The notes under the pieces were generated by a model that was not told where the DNA came from, did not search any database, and was given only the letters and a program-made list of their open reading frames with translations. The translations under genes and the position numbers were made by a program. From the NCBI RefSeq assembly GCF_021462825.1, contig NZ_JAKEEB010000029.1, positions 1 through 64,000 on the forward strand: a DNA stretch of 64,000 bases, given 5' to 3'. The stretch comes from Streptomyces glomeratus (GTDB lineage Bacteria > Actinomycetota > Actinomycetes > Streptomycetales > Streptomycetaceae). Shown here piece by piece: positions 53,062-60,915 of this stretch (positions within the stretch are counted from its first letter, which is position 1; each line of letters begins with the position of its first letter).

Positions 53062-53122
53062 CCTGGGCCGCTGGTCGTCCCGCTAGTGTCTGTGCACTGC
53101 CTACAAATGCCCCGGAGGAGTC

Positions 53123-54250
53123 ATGGCGTTCGGCTGGATCGACGAACAGGCGCGGACGCGCCGCCGAGCCGGACTCGTCCGCACTCTGCGCCCCCGCCCC
53201 GCCGACTCGCCGCTCCTCGACCTCGCGGGCAACGACTATCTGGGCCTGTCCCGCCATCCGGAGGTCACCGAGGGCGCGGCAGGGGCGGCCCGGCTGTGGG
53301 GCGGCGGCTCGACCGGTTCCCGCCTCGTCTCCGGAACGACCGAACTCCACGTCGAGCTGGAGCGCGAGCTGGCCGGCTTCTGTGGCTTCGAGGCGGCGCT
53401 CGTCTTCTCCTCCGGGTACGCGGCCAACCTCGCGGCGGTCACCGCGCTCGCCCCGCACGGCTCACTGATCGTCTCCGATGCGGGCAACCACGCCTCGCTC
53501 ATCGACGGCTGCCGGCTCGCCCGCGGCACCACCCAGGTCGTGGCGCACGCCGACCCCGACGCGGTCCGCAAGGCGCTCGACACCCACAGCGGGCCCGGTG
53601 TCGTGGTCTCCGACACGGTGTTCTCGGTGGACGGCGACGCGGCCCCGCTGGCCGACCTGGCCGAGGCCGCGAGGCAGTTCGGGGCCGGGCTGATCGTCGA
53701 CGACGCGCACGGGTTCGGCGTGCTCGGGTCCGGCGGCCGGGGCGCGCCGCACGCGTCCGGTCTCGCGGGCGCCCCGGACCTGGTGGCGACGGTGACGCTG
53801 TCGAAGTCGCTCGGCAGCCAGGGCGGGGCCGTCCTCGGACCGGCGCGTGTGATCGACCATCTGGTCAACGCGGCACGGACGTTCATCTTCGACACCGGGC
53901 TCGCCCCGGCGGCGGCGGGCGCGGCGCTCGCGGCGCTGCGTCTGCTGCGCCGCGAGCCTGAACGTGCCCTACGGGTCCGCGCGGTGGCGACGGCCCTGCA
54001 CGCCCGCCTCACGGCCGAGGGCCATGAGGCGGTGCGCCCGGACGCCGCCGTGGTCTCCGTGCGGGCACCGTCTCCCGAACTGGCCGTGCAGTGGGCGGCG
54101 GACTGCCGGGCGGCGGGAGTCGCCGTCGGCTGCTTCCGTCCGCCGTCGGTGCCCGACGGCATCTCACGGCTGCGGCTGACCGCCCGTGCGGACCTCACCG
54201 ACGAGCAGATCGAGCACGCCGTGCGGGTGATCGGCGCGACGCGGCCGTAA
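53123..54250 (+). CDS. bioF: 8-amino-7-oxononanoate synthase
   Basis: A 375-residue PLP enzyme (alpha-oxoamine synthase) that condenses pimeloyl-thioester with alanine, the first dedicated ring step of biotin synthesis. The sequence NDYLGLSRHPEV, SGTTELHVELE, DDAHGFGVLG and the PLP Lys in TVTLSKSLGSQGG are typical of BioF. It is divergent from bioBAD. GGAGGAG precedes the ATG. No bioC/bioH or bioI gene is in the window, so the pimeloyl source lies elsewhere. Confidence 0.96.
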   Translation: MAFGWIDEQARTRRRAGLVRTLRPRPADSPLLDLAGNDYLGLSRHPEVTEGAAGAARLWGGGSTGSRLVSGTTELHVELERELAGFCGFEAALVFSSGYAANLAAVTALAPHGSLIVSDAGNHASLIDGCRLARGTTQVVAHADPDAVRKALDTHSGPGVVVSDTVFSVDGDAAPLADLAEAARQFGAGLIVDDAHGFGVLGSGGRGAPHASGLAGAPDLVATVTLSKSLGSQGGAVLGPARVIDHLVNAARTFIFDTGLAPAAAGAALAALRLLRREPERALRVRAVATALHARLTAEGHEAVRPDAAVVSVRAPSPELAVQWAADCRAAGVAVGCFRPPSVPDGISRLRLTARADLTDEQIEHAVRVIGATRP

Positions 54251-54385
54251 GTCGGCGAAACGGCCGTGCCTCGCTCGTCGGACGCACATGACGCGTCCGC
54301 AACCGTGAGGAGAAGTGCTCCGTCAGATGTGATGCGGAAATCGACTCGAAATTGGCTCAAAGAAGTCCGAGTCGAGAGGAAATGA

Positions 54386-54610
54386 TCAGCTCAGTCCGGC
54401 GAGAAACTCCTTCCAGGCGTCGGGGGTGAAGAGCAGGGCCGGACCGGTCACGTTCTTGGAGTCGCGCACGGCCACCAGTCCCTGCCAGGGGCCGCTGCCC
54501 GGACGGGCGGTCTCGACGCAGTTGTTCATTCCCGTACTCCGGCTGCTGCGCAGCCATCGCACGCCGTGCAGGGACGTACCGGCGGGGATGTGCCGAGGCG
54601 GTGCTGACAT
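54386..54610 (-). CDS. DUF397 protein, partner of a WhiJ-type regulator
   Basis: A 74-residue protein of the DUF397 family (GVRWLRSSRSTGMNNCVETA; VAVRDSKNVTGPALLFTPDA; WKEFLAGL). DUF397 proteins are nearly always encoded beside an XRE regulator with a DUF5753 domain, as here, where it lies 9 bp downstream of that gene. They are thought to bind and inhibit or modulate the regulator, as in the WhiJ-type loci of Streptomyces. Its biochemical role is unproven. Confidence 0.92.
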   Translation of the reverse strand: MSAPPRHIPAGTSLHGVRWLRSSRSTGMNNCVETARPGSGPWQGLVAVRDSKNVTGPALLFTPDAWKEFLAGLS

Positions 54611-54619
54611 GGTGCCTCC

Positions 54620-55480
54620 TTACGTATCGCCGGCCAACGCGGCGATGTAATCCAACGAGTCCTCGGGCGAAAGGGCGTGGATCCGAAGGGAGTCGAAGGC
54701 CTCGCAGTAGGCCTGGAGGTCCTCTTTCCGTTCGAGGTAGAGGCTACTCGTCAAGTGGTCGAGAACGACCACATCCAGATCAGATCTGCTCGGGAATGAG
54801 AAGATAACGAAAGGCCCGGTGATGCCGATGTGCGCCCCGGCCGCAAACGGCAGCACCTGGAGTCGCACATGGGGCAGCCTGGCGGCTTCCAGAAGCCGGT
54901 TCAGCTGCCGCGCCATGGTCCCCGGGCCGCCGATCTCCCGGCGCAGTACGGCCTCGTCCAGGACGGCACTCAGCCGCAGCGGCGGATCCGCGCGCAACAC
55001 CTCCTGACGGGCCAGCCGGACCTCCACCAGGGCGTCCAGCTTGTCGTCCTCCAGGGTGCCCACGGCGGCCCGGGTCACCGCCCGGGCGTACTCGGGTGTC
55101 TGCAGCAGCCCCGGCACCACCGAGGTCTCCAGTGTGCGCATCCCGCTCGCCTGCGACTCCAGGCTGATGAAGTCGCGGTAGGCCGGCGGCAGCACACCCC
55201 GGTAGGCGTGCCACCAGTTCTGCCGGCCGCCGCCGTCCTCCGAGCCCGCCAGTACCAGCAGCAGTTCCCGCAGTTCCTGGTCGTCGACACCGTACGCGTC
55301 CAGCAGCAGCCCTACGTCCCCCGGCTTGACCCCGCTGGAGCCCGTCTCGATCCGGCTCACCTTCGACTGGTGCCAACCGACGAGCGCTGCCGCCTCACCG
55401 CTCGTCAGACCCGCCCCGGCACGCAGGCCGCGCAATTCGGCGCCGAGTTTGCGGCGGCGCACCGCTGGTCCGTACTGCAT
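54620..55480 (-). CDS. WhiJ-type XRE regulator (HTH plus DUF5753)
   Basis: A 286-residue regulator: an XRE HTH at about residues 15-70 (GLTSGEAAALVGWHQSKVSR) and a DUF5753 domain over most of the rest (LETSVVPGLLQTPEYARAVT; RLSAVLDEAVLRREIGGPG). Such proteins with DUF397 partners regulate development and antibiotic production in Streptomyces; the ligand is unknown. GGAGGGAG precedes the ATG. It is divergent from an anti-sigma-like ATPase, completing the common three-gene cluster. Confidence 0.93.
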   Translation of the reverse strand: MQYGPAVRRRKLGAELRGLRAGAGLTSGEAAALVGWHQSKVSRIETGSSGVKPGDVGLLLDAYGVDDQELRELLLVLAGSEDGGGRQNWWHAYRGVLPPAYRDFISLESQASGMRTLETSVVPGLLQTPEYARAVTRAAVGTLEDDKLDALVEVRLARQEVLRADPPLRLSAVLDEAVLRREIGGPGTMARQLNRLLEAARLPHVRLQVLPFAAGAHIGITGPFVIFSFPSRSDLDVVVLDHLTSSLYLERKEDLQAYCEAFDSLRIHALSPEDSLDYIAALAGDT

Positions 55481-55588
55481 GGCCGACTCCCTCCGCACGG
55501 CGCGCGGTTTTCACGGCGACGGTAGAGGATGACCCGGAAGGCGGCCCGAATACGGTCGGTCGTCGGAGAGTTCACCGCTTCGGGCGAC

Positions 55589-55604
55589 AGATATATGCAT
55601 ATCT
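55589..55604. promoter_or_regulatory. AT-rich inverted repeat in the WhiJ-type cluster
   Basis: AGATAT-atgc-ATATCT, a perfect 6-bp inverted repeat with a 4-base spacer, lies in the 250-bp gap between the XRE regulator (55480) and the ATPase gene (55731). It stands out in GC-rich surroundings and is a plausible site for the regulator. Confidence 0.5.
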
Positions 55605-55730
55605 CGGGGGATCGCACCCGGGAGAGCCCTGGTGATGGCAGTCTGGCGCGCAGCACCAAGTCCGGGACCGTTCTCGAACCAAACCTCTCCGTGTCGGACT
55701 CCGGTCCCGTGGGAAAGGGACGACGTCGCC

Positions 55731-56189
55731 ATGGCAGACCATCAGGAAGCATCCGTCACTCTGCCGAGCGATCCCGCCTCGGTCGCCGCAGCCCGAAAAT
55801 ACGTCTCGGACGTCCTCACCGAATGGGGTCTGCCGGGCGACGCAGAAGTCGCCGACACCGTTCGCCTGATCGTGTCGGAGCTGGCGACCAACGCCGTACA
55901 GCACACCCTCGGGCAGTCCCCGACGTTCACGGTCGACGTCGCGCTCGCCCGGGAGGAGTTGCTGTGCATCGGCGTCACCGACAGCCATCCGCGCTTCCCG
56001 AAGCGGTTGCCCGCCGCCGTGCAGCAGGACAACGGGCGCGGCATGGTGATCGTCCGCTGGCTGACCGCCGAGTACGGCGGGAGCCTGAGCGTGCGGCCCA
56101 CCCGTGAGGGGGGCAAGACGGTCGCGATCGAACTGCCGTGGACCGTACCGGCTCGGTCGGTCACGGCGGCGGGCCTGCAGGAGCCTTGA
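55731..56189 (+). CDS. Anti-sigma-factor-like ATP-binding protein
   Basis: A 152-residue protein with an HATPase_c domain of the RsbW/SpoIIAB type. The N box VSELATNAVQHT is near residues 45-56, the G1-like DSHP and G2-like GRGMVIVRWL are in order, as in serine kinases that sequester sigma factors. It lies in the common cluster with XRE/DUF5753 and DUF397 genes. The N-terminus (MADHQEASVTLPSDPASVAA) is typical. Its sigma-factor target is not in the window. Confidence 0.9.
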   Translation: MADHQEASVTLPSDPASVAAARKYVSDVLTEWGLPGDAEVADTVRLIVSELATNAVQHTLGQSPTFTVDVALAREELLCIGVTDSHPRFPKRLPAAVQQDNGRGMVIVRWLTAEYGGSLSVRPTREGGKTVAIELPWTVPARSVTAAGLQEP

Positions 56190-56258
56190 ACCGGCCGGGC
56201 AGCGTCTTTGCGGGCCGGCCGGGTGGGGTCTGCTCCCGGGCGGGGTGGCGGTGTGGTT

Positions 56259-57176
56259 TCAGAGGTGCCGTGCCGCTCGTCCGAAGGCGCCGCGCAGCAG
56301 GGCACGGAAGGCGTCGGCCGCCGGTGCCGCCTCGCCGGTGCGGTACGCCACCGAGATCGTGCGGCGCAACGTGCCCGGTTCCAGCGGCCGTACCCCGAGC
56401 GGGGTCGCCGTGGTCCGGGCCACCATCTCCGGCACCACGGCCACCCCGAGACCGGCACTGACGAGCGCGCACACCACGGCGTAACCCGGCGTCTCGACCA
56501 GCACCGCCGGGGTGGCCCCGGCCGCGGCGAGGGCGGCCTCCACACCCCGTCGTGCCGGGTGCCGCGGCGCCATGCTGATCAGCGGCTGCCCGGCGAGCTC
56601 GGACGGCGGCAGCCGCGACGCGTCCGCGGTGAGGATGTGCCCGGGGCTCGTGACCAGGACCAGCTCCTCGACCAGCACGGGTTCCAGGGACACGGACGAC
56701 GGCAGCGGTACGGGGTCGGCGGGCTCGTACGTGTGCGTGAGCGCCAGATCGATGTCGCCCGCCGCAACGGCGTGGGCCCCGGCCGGCGGGTCGTAGTCCG
56801 CGACCGCCAGTTCCACATCCGGGTAGGCCCGGTGGAACGCGCTGAGCACCGGCGGCAGCAGATGGATGCCCGCGGTGGGAAAGGTGCCGAGCCGCAGGGT
56901 GCCGCCCGCGAGGCCCGCGAGCCGTGCCAGCTCGTGCCGGGCCCGCTCCAGCTCGTCCAGCACCCGCCGCGCCCGAACCACCAGCAGTTCACCGGCGCCC
57001 GTCAGCCGTGTCCCCCGCGGATGGCGCACCAGCAGTGCGGTGCCCGCCTCCCGCTCCAGCTTGGCCAGCTGCTGGGAGAGCGCGGGCGGCGTGTAGCCGA
57101 GGCGCTCGGCGGCCCGGGTGATCGAACCGGCCTCGGCGACCGCCACCAGCGCCGCCAGCCGCGTCGGGTCGTACAC
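56259..57176 (-). CDS. LysR family regulator
   Basis: A 305-residue LysR-type activator: HTH at about residues 5-65 (LAALVAVAEAGSITRAAERL, YTPPALSQQLAKLEREAGTA) and a substrate-binding-like domain after residue 90. It starts at GTG 57176 with AGGGGGACG upstream; the longer in-frame extension is rejected. It is divergent from a LysE-type exporter, the arrangement in which the regulator activates export when its amino acid accumulates. Confidence 0.92.
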   Translation of the reverse strand: MYDPTRLAALVAVAEAGSITRAAERLGYTPPALSQQLAKLEREAGTALLVRHPRGTRLTGAGELLVVRARRVLDELERARHELARLAGLAGGTLRLGTFPTAGIHLLPPVLSAFHRAYPDVELAVADYDPPAGAHAVAAGDIDLALTHTYEPADPVPLPSSVSLEPVLVEELVLVTSPGHILTADASRLPPSELAGQPLISMAPRHPARRGVEAALAAAGATPAVLVETPGYAVVCALVSAGLGVAVVPEMVARTTATPLGVRPLEPGTLRRTISVAYRTGEAAPAADAFRALLRGAFGRAARHL

Positions 57177-57285
57177 ACGTCCCCCTGCCTGTCCGGTCCG
57201 AACCAGCAGCCCAAAGAGATGCTTAAGGCTATCCCAGGATATTCGACATACCTGCTGAGGGCTCGGGACCGGCAGGGTGGTCGGC

Positions 57286-57930
57286 ATGGACACTCAGCTG
57301 ATCGCCTTCACCGGTGTCGCCGCGGGCATGGTCGCGATGCCGGGCGCGGACTTCGCCGTCGTGGTACGCAACGCCCTGATCTCCCGGCGCGCCGGTGTCG
57401 CCTGTGCGCTGGGGATCGCGGGCGGGCTGCTGATCCACACGACGCTGGCGGTCGCCGGAGTCGCCACGGTGCTGGTGACGGTGCCCGCGCTGTTCCGCGG
57501 GCTCCAGCTGCTCGGCGGTGCCTATGTGCTCTACCTGGGTGCACGGACGCTGCGGGGACTGCGCCGGGCAAAAGCCCCCGCCGTCGTCGAAGCCGCCGGG
57601 CACGGGGATCGCCCCGGGGCACAGGACGCGGGGCGGCCGCTGCGGCAGGGTTTCGTGACGAACGCGCTGAATCCGAAGGCGTCGCTGACCTTCCTGAGCC
57701 TGCTGCCGCAGTTCGTGCCCGCGGGCAGCCCGGCGATGCCGCGGACCTTGGTGCTCGCCCTGATCGTCCTCGCGGTCTCCGTGGTGTGGTTCCCCACGGT
57801 CGCGCTGCTCGTCGACCGGCTGGGCCGGTGGCTGCGCCGCCCGGGGACCGCGCGGGCCCTGGAGGCGATCACCGGGGGCGCGCTGACCGGACTCGGTCTT
57901 CTGCTCGTTCTCGAGCCCGTCGTGAACTGA
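57286..57930 (+). CDS. LysE family amino acid exporter
   Basis: A 214-residue membrane protein of the LysE/RhtB family, with six spans. The conserved start MPGADFAVVVRNALISRRAG, the LGGAYVLYLGARTLRG segment and FVTNALNPKASLTFLSLLPQ are all typical. It would export amino acids such as threonine, lysine or homoserine; the exact substrate is not clear. It is divergent from a LysR gene, and its end overlaps the convergent DUF6328 gene by 62 bp. Confidence 0.92.
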   Translation: MDTQLIAFTGVAAGMVAMPGADFAVVVRNALISRRAGVACALGIAGGLLIHTTLAVAGVATVLVTVPALFRGLQLLGGAYVLYLGARTLRGLRRAKAPAVVEAAGHGDRPGAQDAGRPLRQGFVTNALNPKASLTFLSLLPQFVPAGSPAMPRTLVLALIVLAVSVVWFPTVALLVDRLGRWLRRPGTARALEAITGGALTGLGLLLVLEPVVN

Positions 57931-58405
57931 GGACCGCGCGCCGCACCAGCAGCGGCAGGATGTGCCACAGGCCCACGCACACCAGCAGCGTCGTCACCGC
58001 GGCGGTGATGCCGGCGGTACGGCCGAGGGACACGTCCACCACCAGCAGCACAGCGCCGGTGAACGCCAGCGACAGCACCACCATCCCGGTACCGGCCAGA
58101 CGGGAGGAGATCCGCACGATGACGGGCTTGGCGTTCTGCTGGAAGAGCATCCGGTGCAGTGCGGCCGGCGCCGTGAACAGGGCCGCGGCCACCACGGCAA
58201 GCAGCAGGGTGACGACGTAGATGAGGCGCTGGCCCATGTCGAGGGACGGAAAGCGCTGGGTGAACGCAAGGGTCAGCAGGAACGCGAAGAGGATCTGCAC
58301 CCCGGTCTGGGTGACGCGCAGTTCCTGCAACAGCTCGGCGAAGTTGCGGTCGGCGCGCTCCAGCGGTGTCTCGTCCCGTGCCTGCGGGGGAGGTCGGTCG
58401 GCCAT
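57869..58405 (-). CDS. DUF6328 family membrane protein
   Basis: A 178-residue protein with four membrane helices (near residues 45, 65, 105 and 135). The start is acidic and helical (ERADRNFAELLQELRVTQTG) and is followed by VQILFAFLLTLAFTQRF, the hallmark of the DUF6328 family in actinobacteria. Function unknown. The ATG is at 58405; it overlaps the 3' end of the LysE gene in antisense by 62 bp. Confidence 0.88.
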   Translation of the reverse strand: MADRPPPQARDETPLERADRNFAELLQELRVTQTGVQILFAFLLTLAFTQRFPSLDMGQRLIYVVTLLLAVVAAALFTAPAALHRMLFQQNAKPVIVRISSRLAGTGMVVLSLAFTGAVLLVVDVSLGRTAGITAAVTTLLVCVGLWHILPLLVRRAVLSSRRARERAEDRVRSARPR

Positions 58406-58485
58406 GGTGAACGAGTAACCGCTGATGCGCTCTTCACGCGCCCGGGGGGTGACGGCGCACCGGTGCCGCCACCCCGCCCGCCGGG

Positions 58486-58959
58486 TCAGCTCACCCGGCC
58501 GTACCAGACGCTCTTGGTCCAGATCTTCTCGAGCCGCACGACGGAGCCGGTTTTGGGGGAGTGCCAGATCTTTCCCTTCCCGGCGTAGATGCCGACGTGG
58601 TAGACGTTTCGACCCGAGTGGAAGAACACCAGGTCGCCCGCCTTGCGATGGGAGGCGGAGATGTGGTGCGTCTTGTTGTACTGAGCCGCTGCCGTACGGG
58701 GCAGGGCCTTGCCCGCCTTCTTGTACGCGTAGAGCGTGAGCCCGGAGCAGTCGAAGCGACGCGGCCCGGCGGCCCCCCACTTGTAGGGGGCCCCCTTCTT
58801 GGAGGCCGCGATCTGGAGCGCCTTCGTTGCCGGAGACGCGGCCGCCGCGTCGGAGGCGACGCCGGGGACCACGATGCTGCCGCCGACGGCGGCGATGGTG
58901 AGGGCCGAGGCCGTGCCGGCCCGGGTCAGCAGCGACGGGACACGATTGAGCGCAGTCAT
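58486..58959 (-). CDS. NlpC/P60 family cell-wall hydrolase, secreted
   Basis: A 157-residue secreted cysteine peptidase of the NlpC/P60 type that cuts peptidoglycan stem peptides. A signal peptide (residues ~1-40, ending near AAAAS) precedes the catalytic domain: the Cys in PRRFDCSGLTLYAYKKAG, the His in YHVGIYAGKGKIWHSP. The third residue is not certain. It is controlled by the c-di-AMP riboswitch upstream; cell-wall hydrolases of Streptomyces are known targets of this riboswitch class. The ATG is at 58959 after AAGGG. Confidence 0.93.
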   Translation of the reverse strand: MTALNRVPSLLTRAGTASALTIAAVGGSIVVPGVASDAAAASPATKALQIAASKKGAPYKWGAAGPRRFDCSGLTLYAYKKAGKALPRTAAAQYNKTHHISASHRKAGDLVFFHSGRNVYHVGIYAGKGKIWHSPKTGSVVRLEKIWTKSVWYGRVS

Positions 58960-58974
58960 GCGCAACCCTTCGTC

Positions 58975-59156
58975 AGCCGCCTGTGAAGGATGACCTGTCG
59001 GATTCGGGCTGGCGAAGTAGCCCGGCCGCTCGCGCGGCTTCACCCCAAGGACCGCCCGGATCTCTCCGGCGGCCCGCCTTGCTGGGTCCTCCACTCCTGC
59101 CGATCCACTCCTGTCGACCGGTCGTCCGGGCGGCGGCAGGATTCGGCGTCCGCCCG
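58975..59156 (-). ncRNA. Cyclic-di-AMP riboswitch (ydaO/yuaA type)
   Basis: Read on the minus strand, the 5' part begins GACGCCGAATCCTG (59150 leftward) and the central block has GGATCGGCAGGAGTGGAGGA then CCCA. The 3' part has GGGGTGAAGCC, GGGCTACTTCG, and CCCGAATCCGACAGGTCATC followed by a CACAGGCG end that can pair with the 5' CGCC. This order of motifs is diagnostic of the ydaO class, which senses c-di-AMP. It ends 15 bases from the NlpC/P60 start codon. Confidence 0.9.
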
Positions 59157-59535
59157 GACCGCCCCGCCGCGGTGGCGGGGGCTTGTCGTCAGGAAGGGAT
59201 CTTCACTCAGGCGTGTCGGAAAATCACAATGGAATCGGGGGTTTGTGGCATTACTCACCACTCACCCGTTCGGCTGGACACCCTTGTGCCCGTGGGCCGT
59301 TGGAGGGATCGACGAGGCTCGGACCTGCGGCGGAGCGCTTCCCTGCGCGTGGCCGACAAGCGCTTGGACCGGCTCTTCCGGGCTCCAGGGCGGAGCAGTG
59401 TCTACGCCGACCAGGGGTACGCCGTTTGGTCCGTTTCAACCCGGGTCCAGGCGCACCGACGACCGCGTGGTCCGTGCACGGTGGACGGCCGGACCGTGGT
59501 CAACTCCACACTGAAGACGCTCCGGTCACTGTCCG
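59157..59535. other. Gap upstream of the riboswitch
   Basis: No gene is supported in these 379 bases. It contains the likely promoter of the riboswitch transcript near 59205-59250, where the sequence is locally AT-rich, and a GC-rich palindrome at 59162-59180 (CCCCGCC paired with GGCGGGG). The plus-strand frames here show weak codon bias and no known similarity. Confidence 0.55.
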
Positions 59536-59841
59536 TCAGTCCGGTCCCGGGGGCACCGCGATCCGGGCCGTGCGGCGCTCGCCGTCGAGAACGCGCAGGG
59601 CCCGGGCCAGAGTGGTGCCGTGCAGTTCGTGCTCCCCGCGCTGGTGCATGACCGTCAGCGCGTCGCGCAGGGCCACCGCCTTGGCCGCCAGGGCCTGGGC
59701 GGCGCGCAGTCCGCGGTAGGTGTCCCCGGAGTGCACCGGGTTGATGCGTCCGAGCAGATCGACGACATCGAGATAACGGTCGATCAGCTCGGCCTCGGCC
59801 CGGGTCAGCGCCGGCAGCGGGGGCAGTTCGGGCGGCAGCAT
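59536..59841 (-). CDS. Hypothetical helical protein downstream of ClpP
   Basis: A 101-residue helical protein I do not recognise. A run LTRAEAELIDRYLDVVDLLG then LRAAQALAAKAVALRDALTV suggests a coiled or helical bundle. It starts 7 bp after the ClpP stop and is on the same strand, so it is likely co-transcribed and might be an adaptor or regulator of that peptidase; this is inference only. Confidence 0.75.
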   Translation of the reverse strand: MLPPELPPLPALTRAEAELIDRYLDVVDLLGRINPVHSGDTYRGLRAAQALAAKAVALRDALTVMHQRGEHELHGTTLARALRVLDGERRTARIAVPPGPD

Positions 59842-59848
59842 CGGCGGC

Positions 59849-60484
59849 TCACCTCGCGTCGGATGCGGCGCGCGACGCCTTGCGGCTCGGGATGATGCCG
59901 TCGATCAGTCCGTACTCCACCGCGGCGGGCGCGTCGAGGATGGTGTCCCGCTCCATGTCGGCGGCGATCCGCTCCGGGCGCTGCCCCGTGTGGCGCACGA
60001 GCATCTCCTCCAGTCGCCCGCGGACGCGCATCAGTTCCTCGGCCTGGATCGCCAGATCACCGGCCTGCCCGTGAACGGGTTCCGGCAGGGACGGCTGGTG
60101 GATCAGTACGCGTGCTCCGGGCAGTGCGTACCGCTTGCCCGGTGTGCCCCCCGCCAGCAGCACGGCGGCCGCGGACGCCGCCTGGCCCAGGCAGACCGTC
60201 TCCACGTCGCAGCCGACGTACTGCATCGTGTCGTAGACGGCCGTCATCGCGCTGAACGAGCCGCCCGGGGAGTTGATGTACAGCGAGATGTCGCGGTCCG
60301 GATCCAGGTACTCGAGATGCATGAACTGTGCCATCACGTCGTTCGCCGAGGTGTCGTCCACCGGCGTCCCCAGGAACACGATCCGCTCGTCCAGCAGCTT
60401 CGCGTAGGGGTCGAGGGTCCGGTGCCCGTAGCCGGTCCGCTCGGTGAACTCGGGCAGCACATGACGTGCGGACGGTCGGTTCAT
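59849..60484 (-). CDS. clpP: ATP-dependent Clp protease proteolytic subunit paralogue
   Basis: A 211-residue serine peptidase of the ClpP family. The nucleophile is in LGQAASAAAVLLAGG, the His in ARVLIHQPSLPEP, and the Asp in the MERDTILDAPAAVEYG region. The strand-turn SPGGSFSAMTAVYDTMQY is conserved. It is one of the accessory ClpP copies found in Streptomyces (not necessarily clpP1P2). A 7-bp palindrome with spacing of 5 covers its likely promoter. Start ATG at 60484 with GAGGAGG upstream. Confidence 0.93.
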   Translation of the reverse strand: MNRPSARHVLPEFTERTGYGHRTLDPYAKLLDERIVFLGTPVDDTSANDVMAQFMHLEYLDPDRDISLYINSPGGSFSAMTAVYDTMQYVGCDVETVCLGQAASAAAVLLAGGTPGKRYALPGARVLIHQPSLPEPVHGQAGDLAIQAEELMRVRGRLEEMLVRHTGQRPERIAADMERDTILDAPAAVEYGLIDGIIPSRKASRAASDAR

Positions 60485-60518
60485 GGCACGGCCTCCTCGG
60501 AATCGATCTCCTGTAGAA

Positions 60519-60537
60519 AATGTACAGGACGTACATT
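60519..60537. promoter_or_regulatory. Perfect inverted repeat upstream of clpP
   Basis: AATGTAC-aggac-GTACATT is a perfect 7-bp inverted repeat with a 5-base spacer, 35-53 bp upstream of the ClpP start. TACATT within it, read on the minus strand, fits a -10 box. It does not look like the known ClgR or PopR motifs as I recall them, so it may be a new operator. Confidence 0.6.
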
Positions 60538-60639
60538 GTGAGGGGCGTGGTTGCACGCTGAGAGCGAAACCGGCGGGCAGCCGGACCGCGTGATCTTCGC
60601 CCCGGATGCCTGCACGTGCCTCGGTCTAAGCTGGACCTC

Positions 60640-60915
60640 ATGGCCTACGAGATTCCGGTGACGCAAGCCAGGGCTGAGCTCGCCGATCTGATCAACCGCG
60701 TGGTGTACGGCGGCGAGCGTGTCGTCGTGACGCGGCACGGAAAGCCTCTCGCCGCCCTGGTCTCCGCCGCCGACCTGGAGCGGCTCGCCGCACTGGACGC
60801 GGCGGAGGAGCAGGTGATCAGCTCGGTCTCCGGCGTCCGCGAGGTCCCCACGGTCCCGCGTGAGCGACACCGCTTCGGCATCACCGCGGAACACCGGGGG
60901 CCCAACGCCTCCTGA
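60640..60915 (+). CDS. Phd/YefM-type antitoxin, orphan
   Basis: A 91-residue antitoxin-like protein of the Phd/YefM family. Its N-terminal half (EIPVTQARAELADLINRVVY, GGERVVVTRHGKPLAALVSA) is the DNA-binding, dimerising domain and its tail would neutralise a toxin. TAAGCT (60627-60632) lies seven bases before the ATG, a leaderless start. No Doc, Txe/YoeB or PIN gene follows; the DNA beyond the stop is the antisense end of a broken hydrolase. It may act alone or with a distant toxin. Confidence 0.88.
   Translation: MAYEIPVTQARAELADLINRVVYGGERVVVTRHGKPLAALVSAADLERLAALDAAEEQVISSVSGVREVPTVPRERHRFGITAEHRGPNAS

Noticed and set aside
57869..57930. Overlap of the LysE and DUF6328 genes as an error
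   Set aside because: Both reading frames keep their family features up to the overlap, and convergent overlaps of this size are common in Streptomyces.
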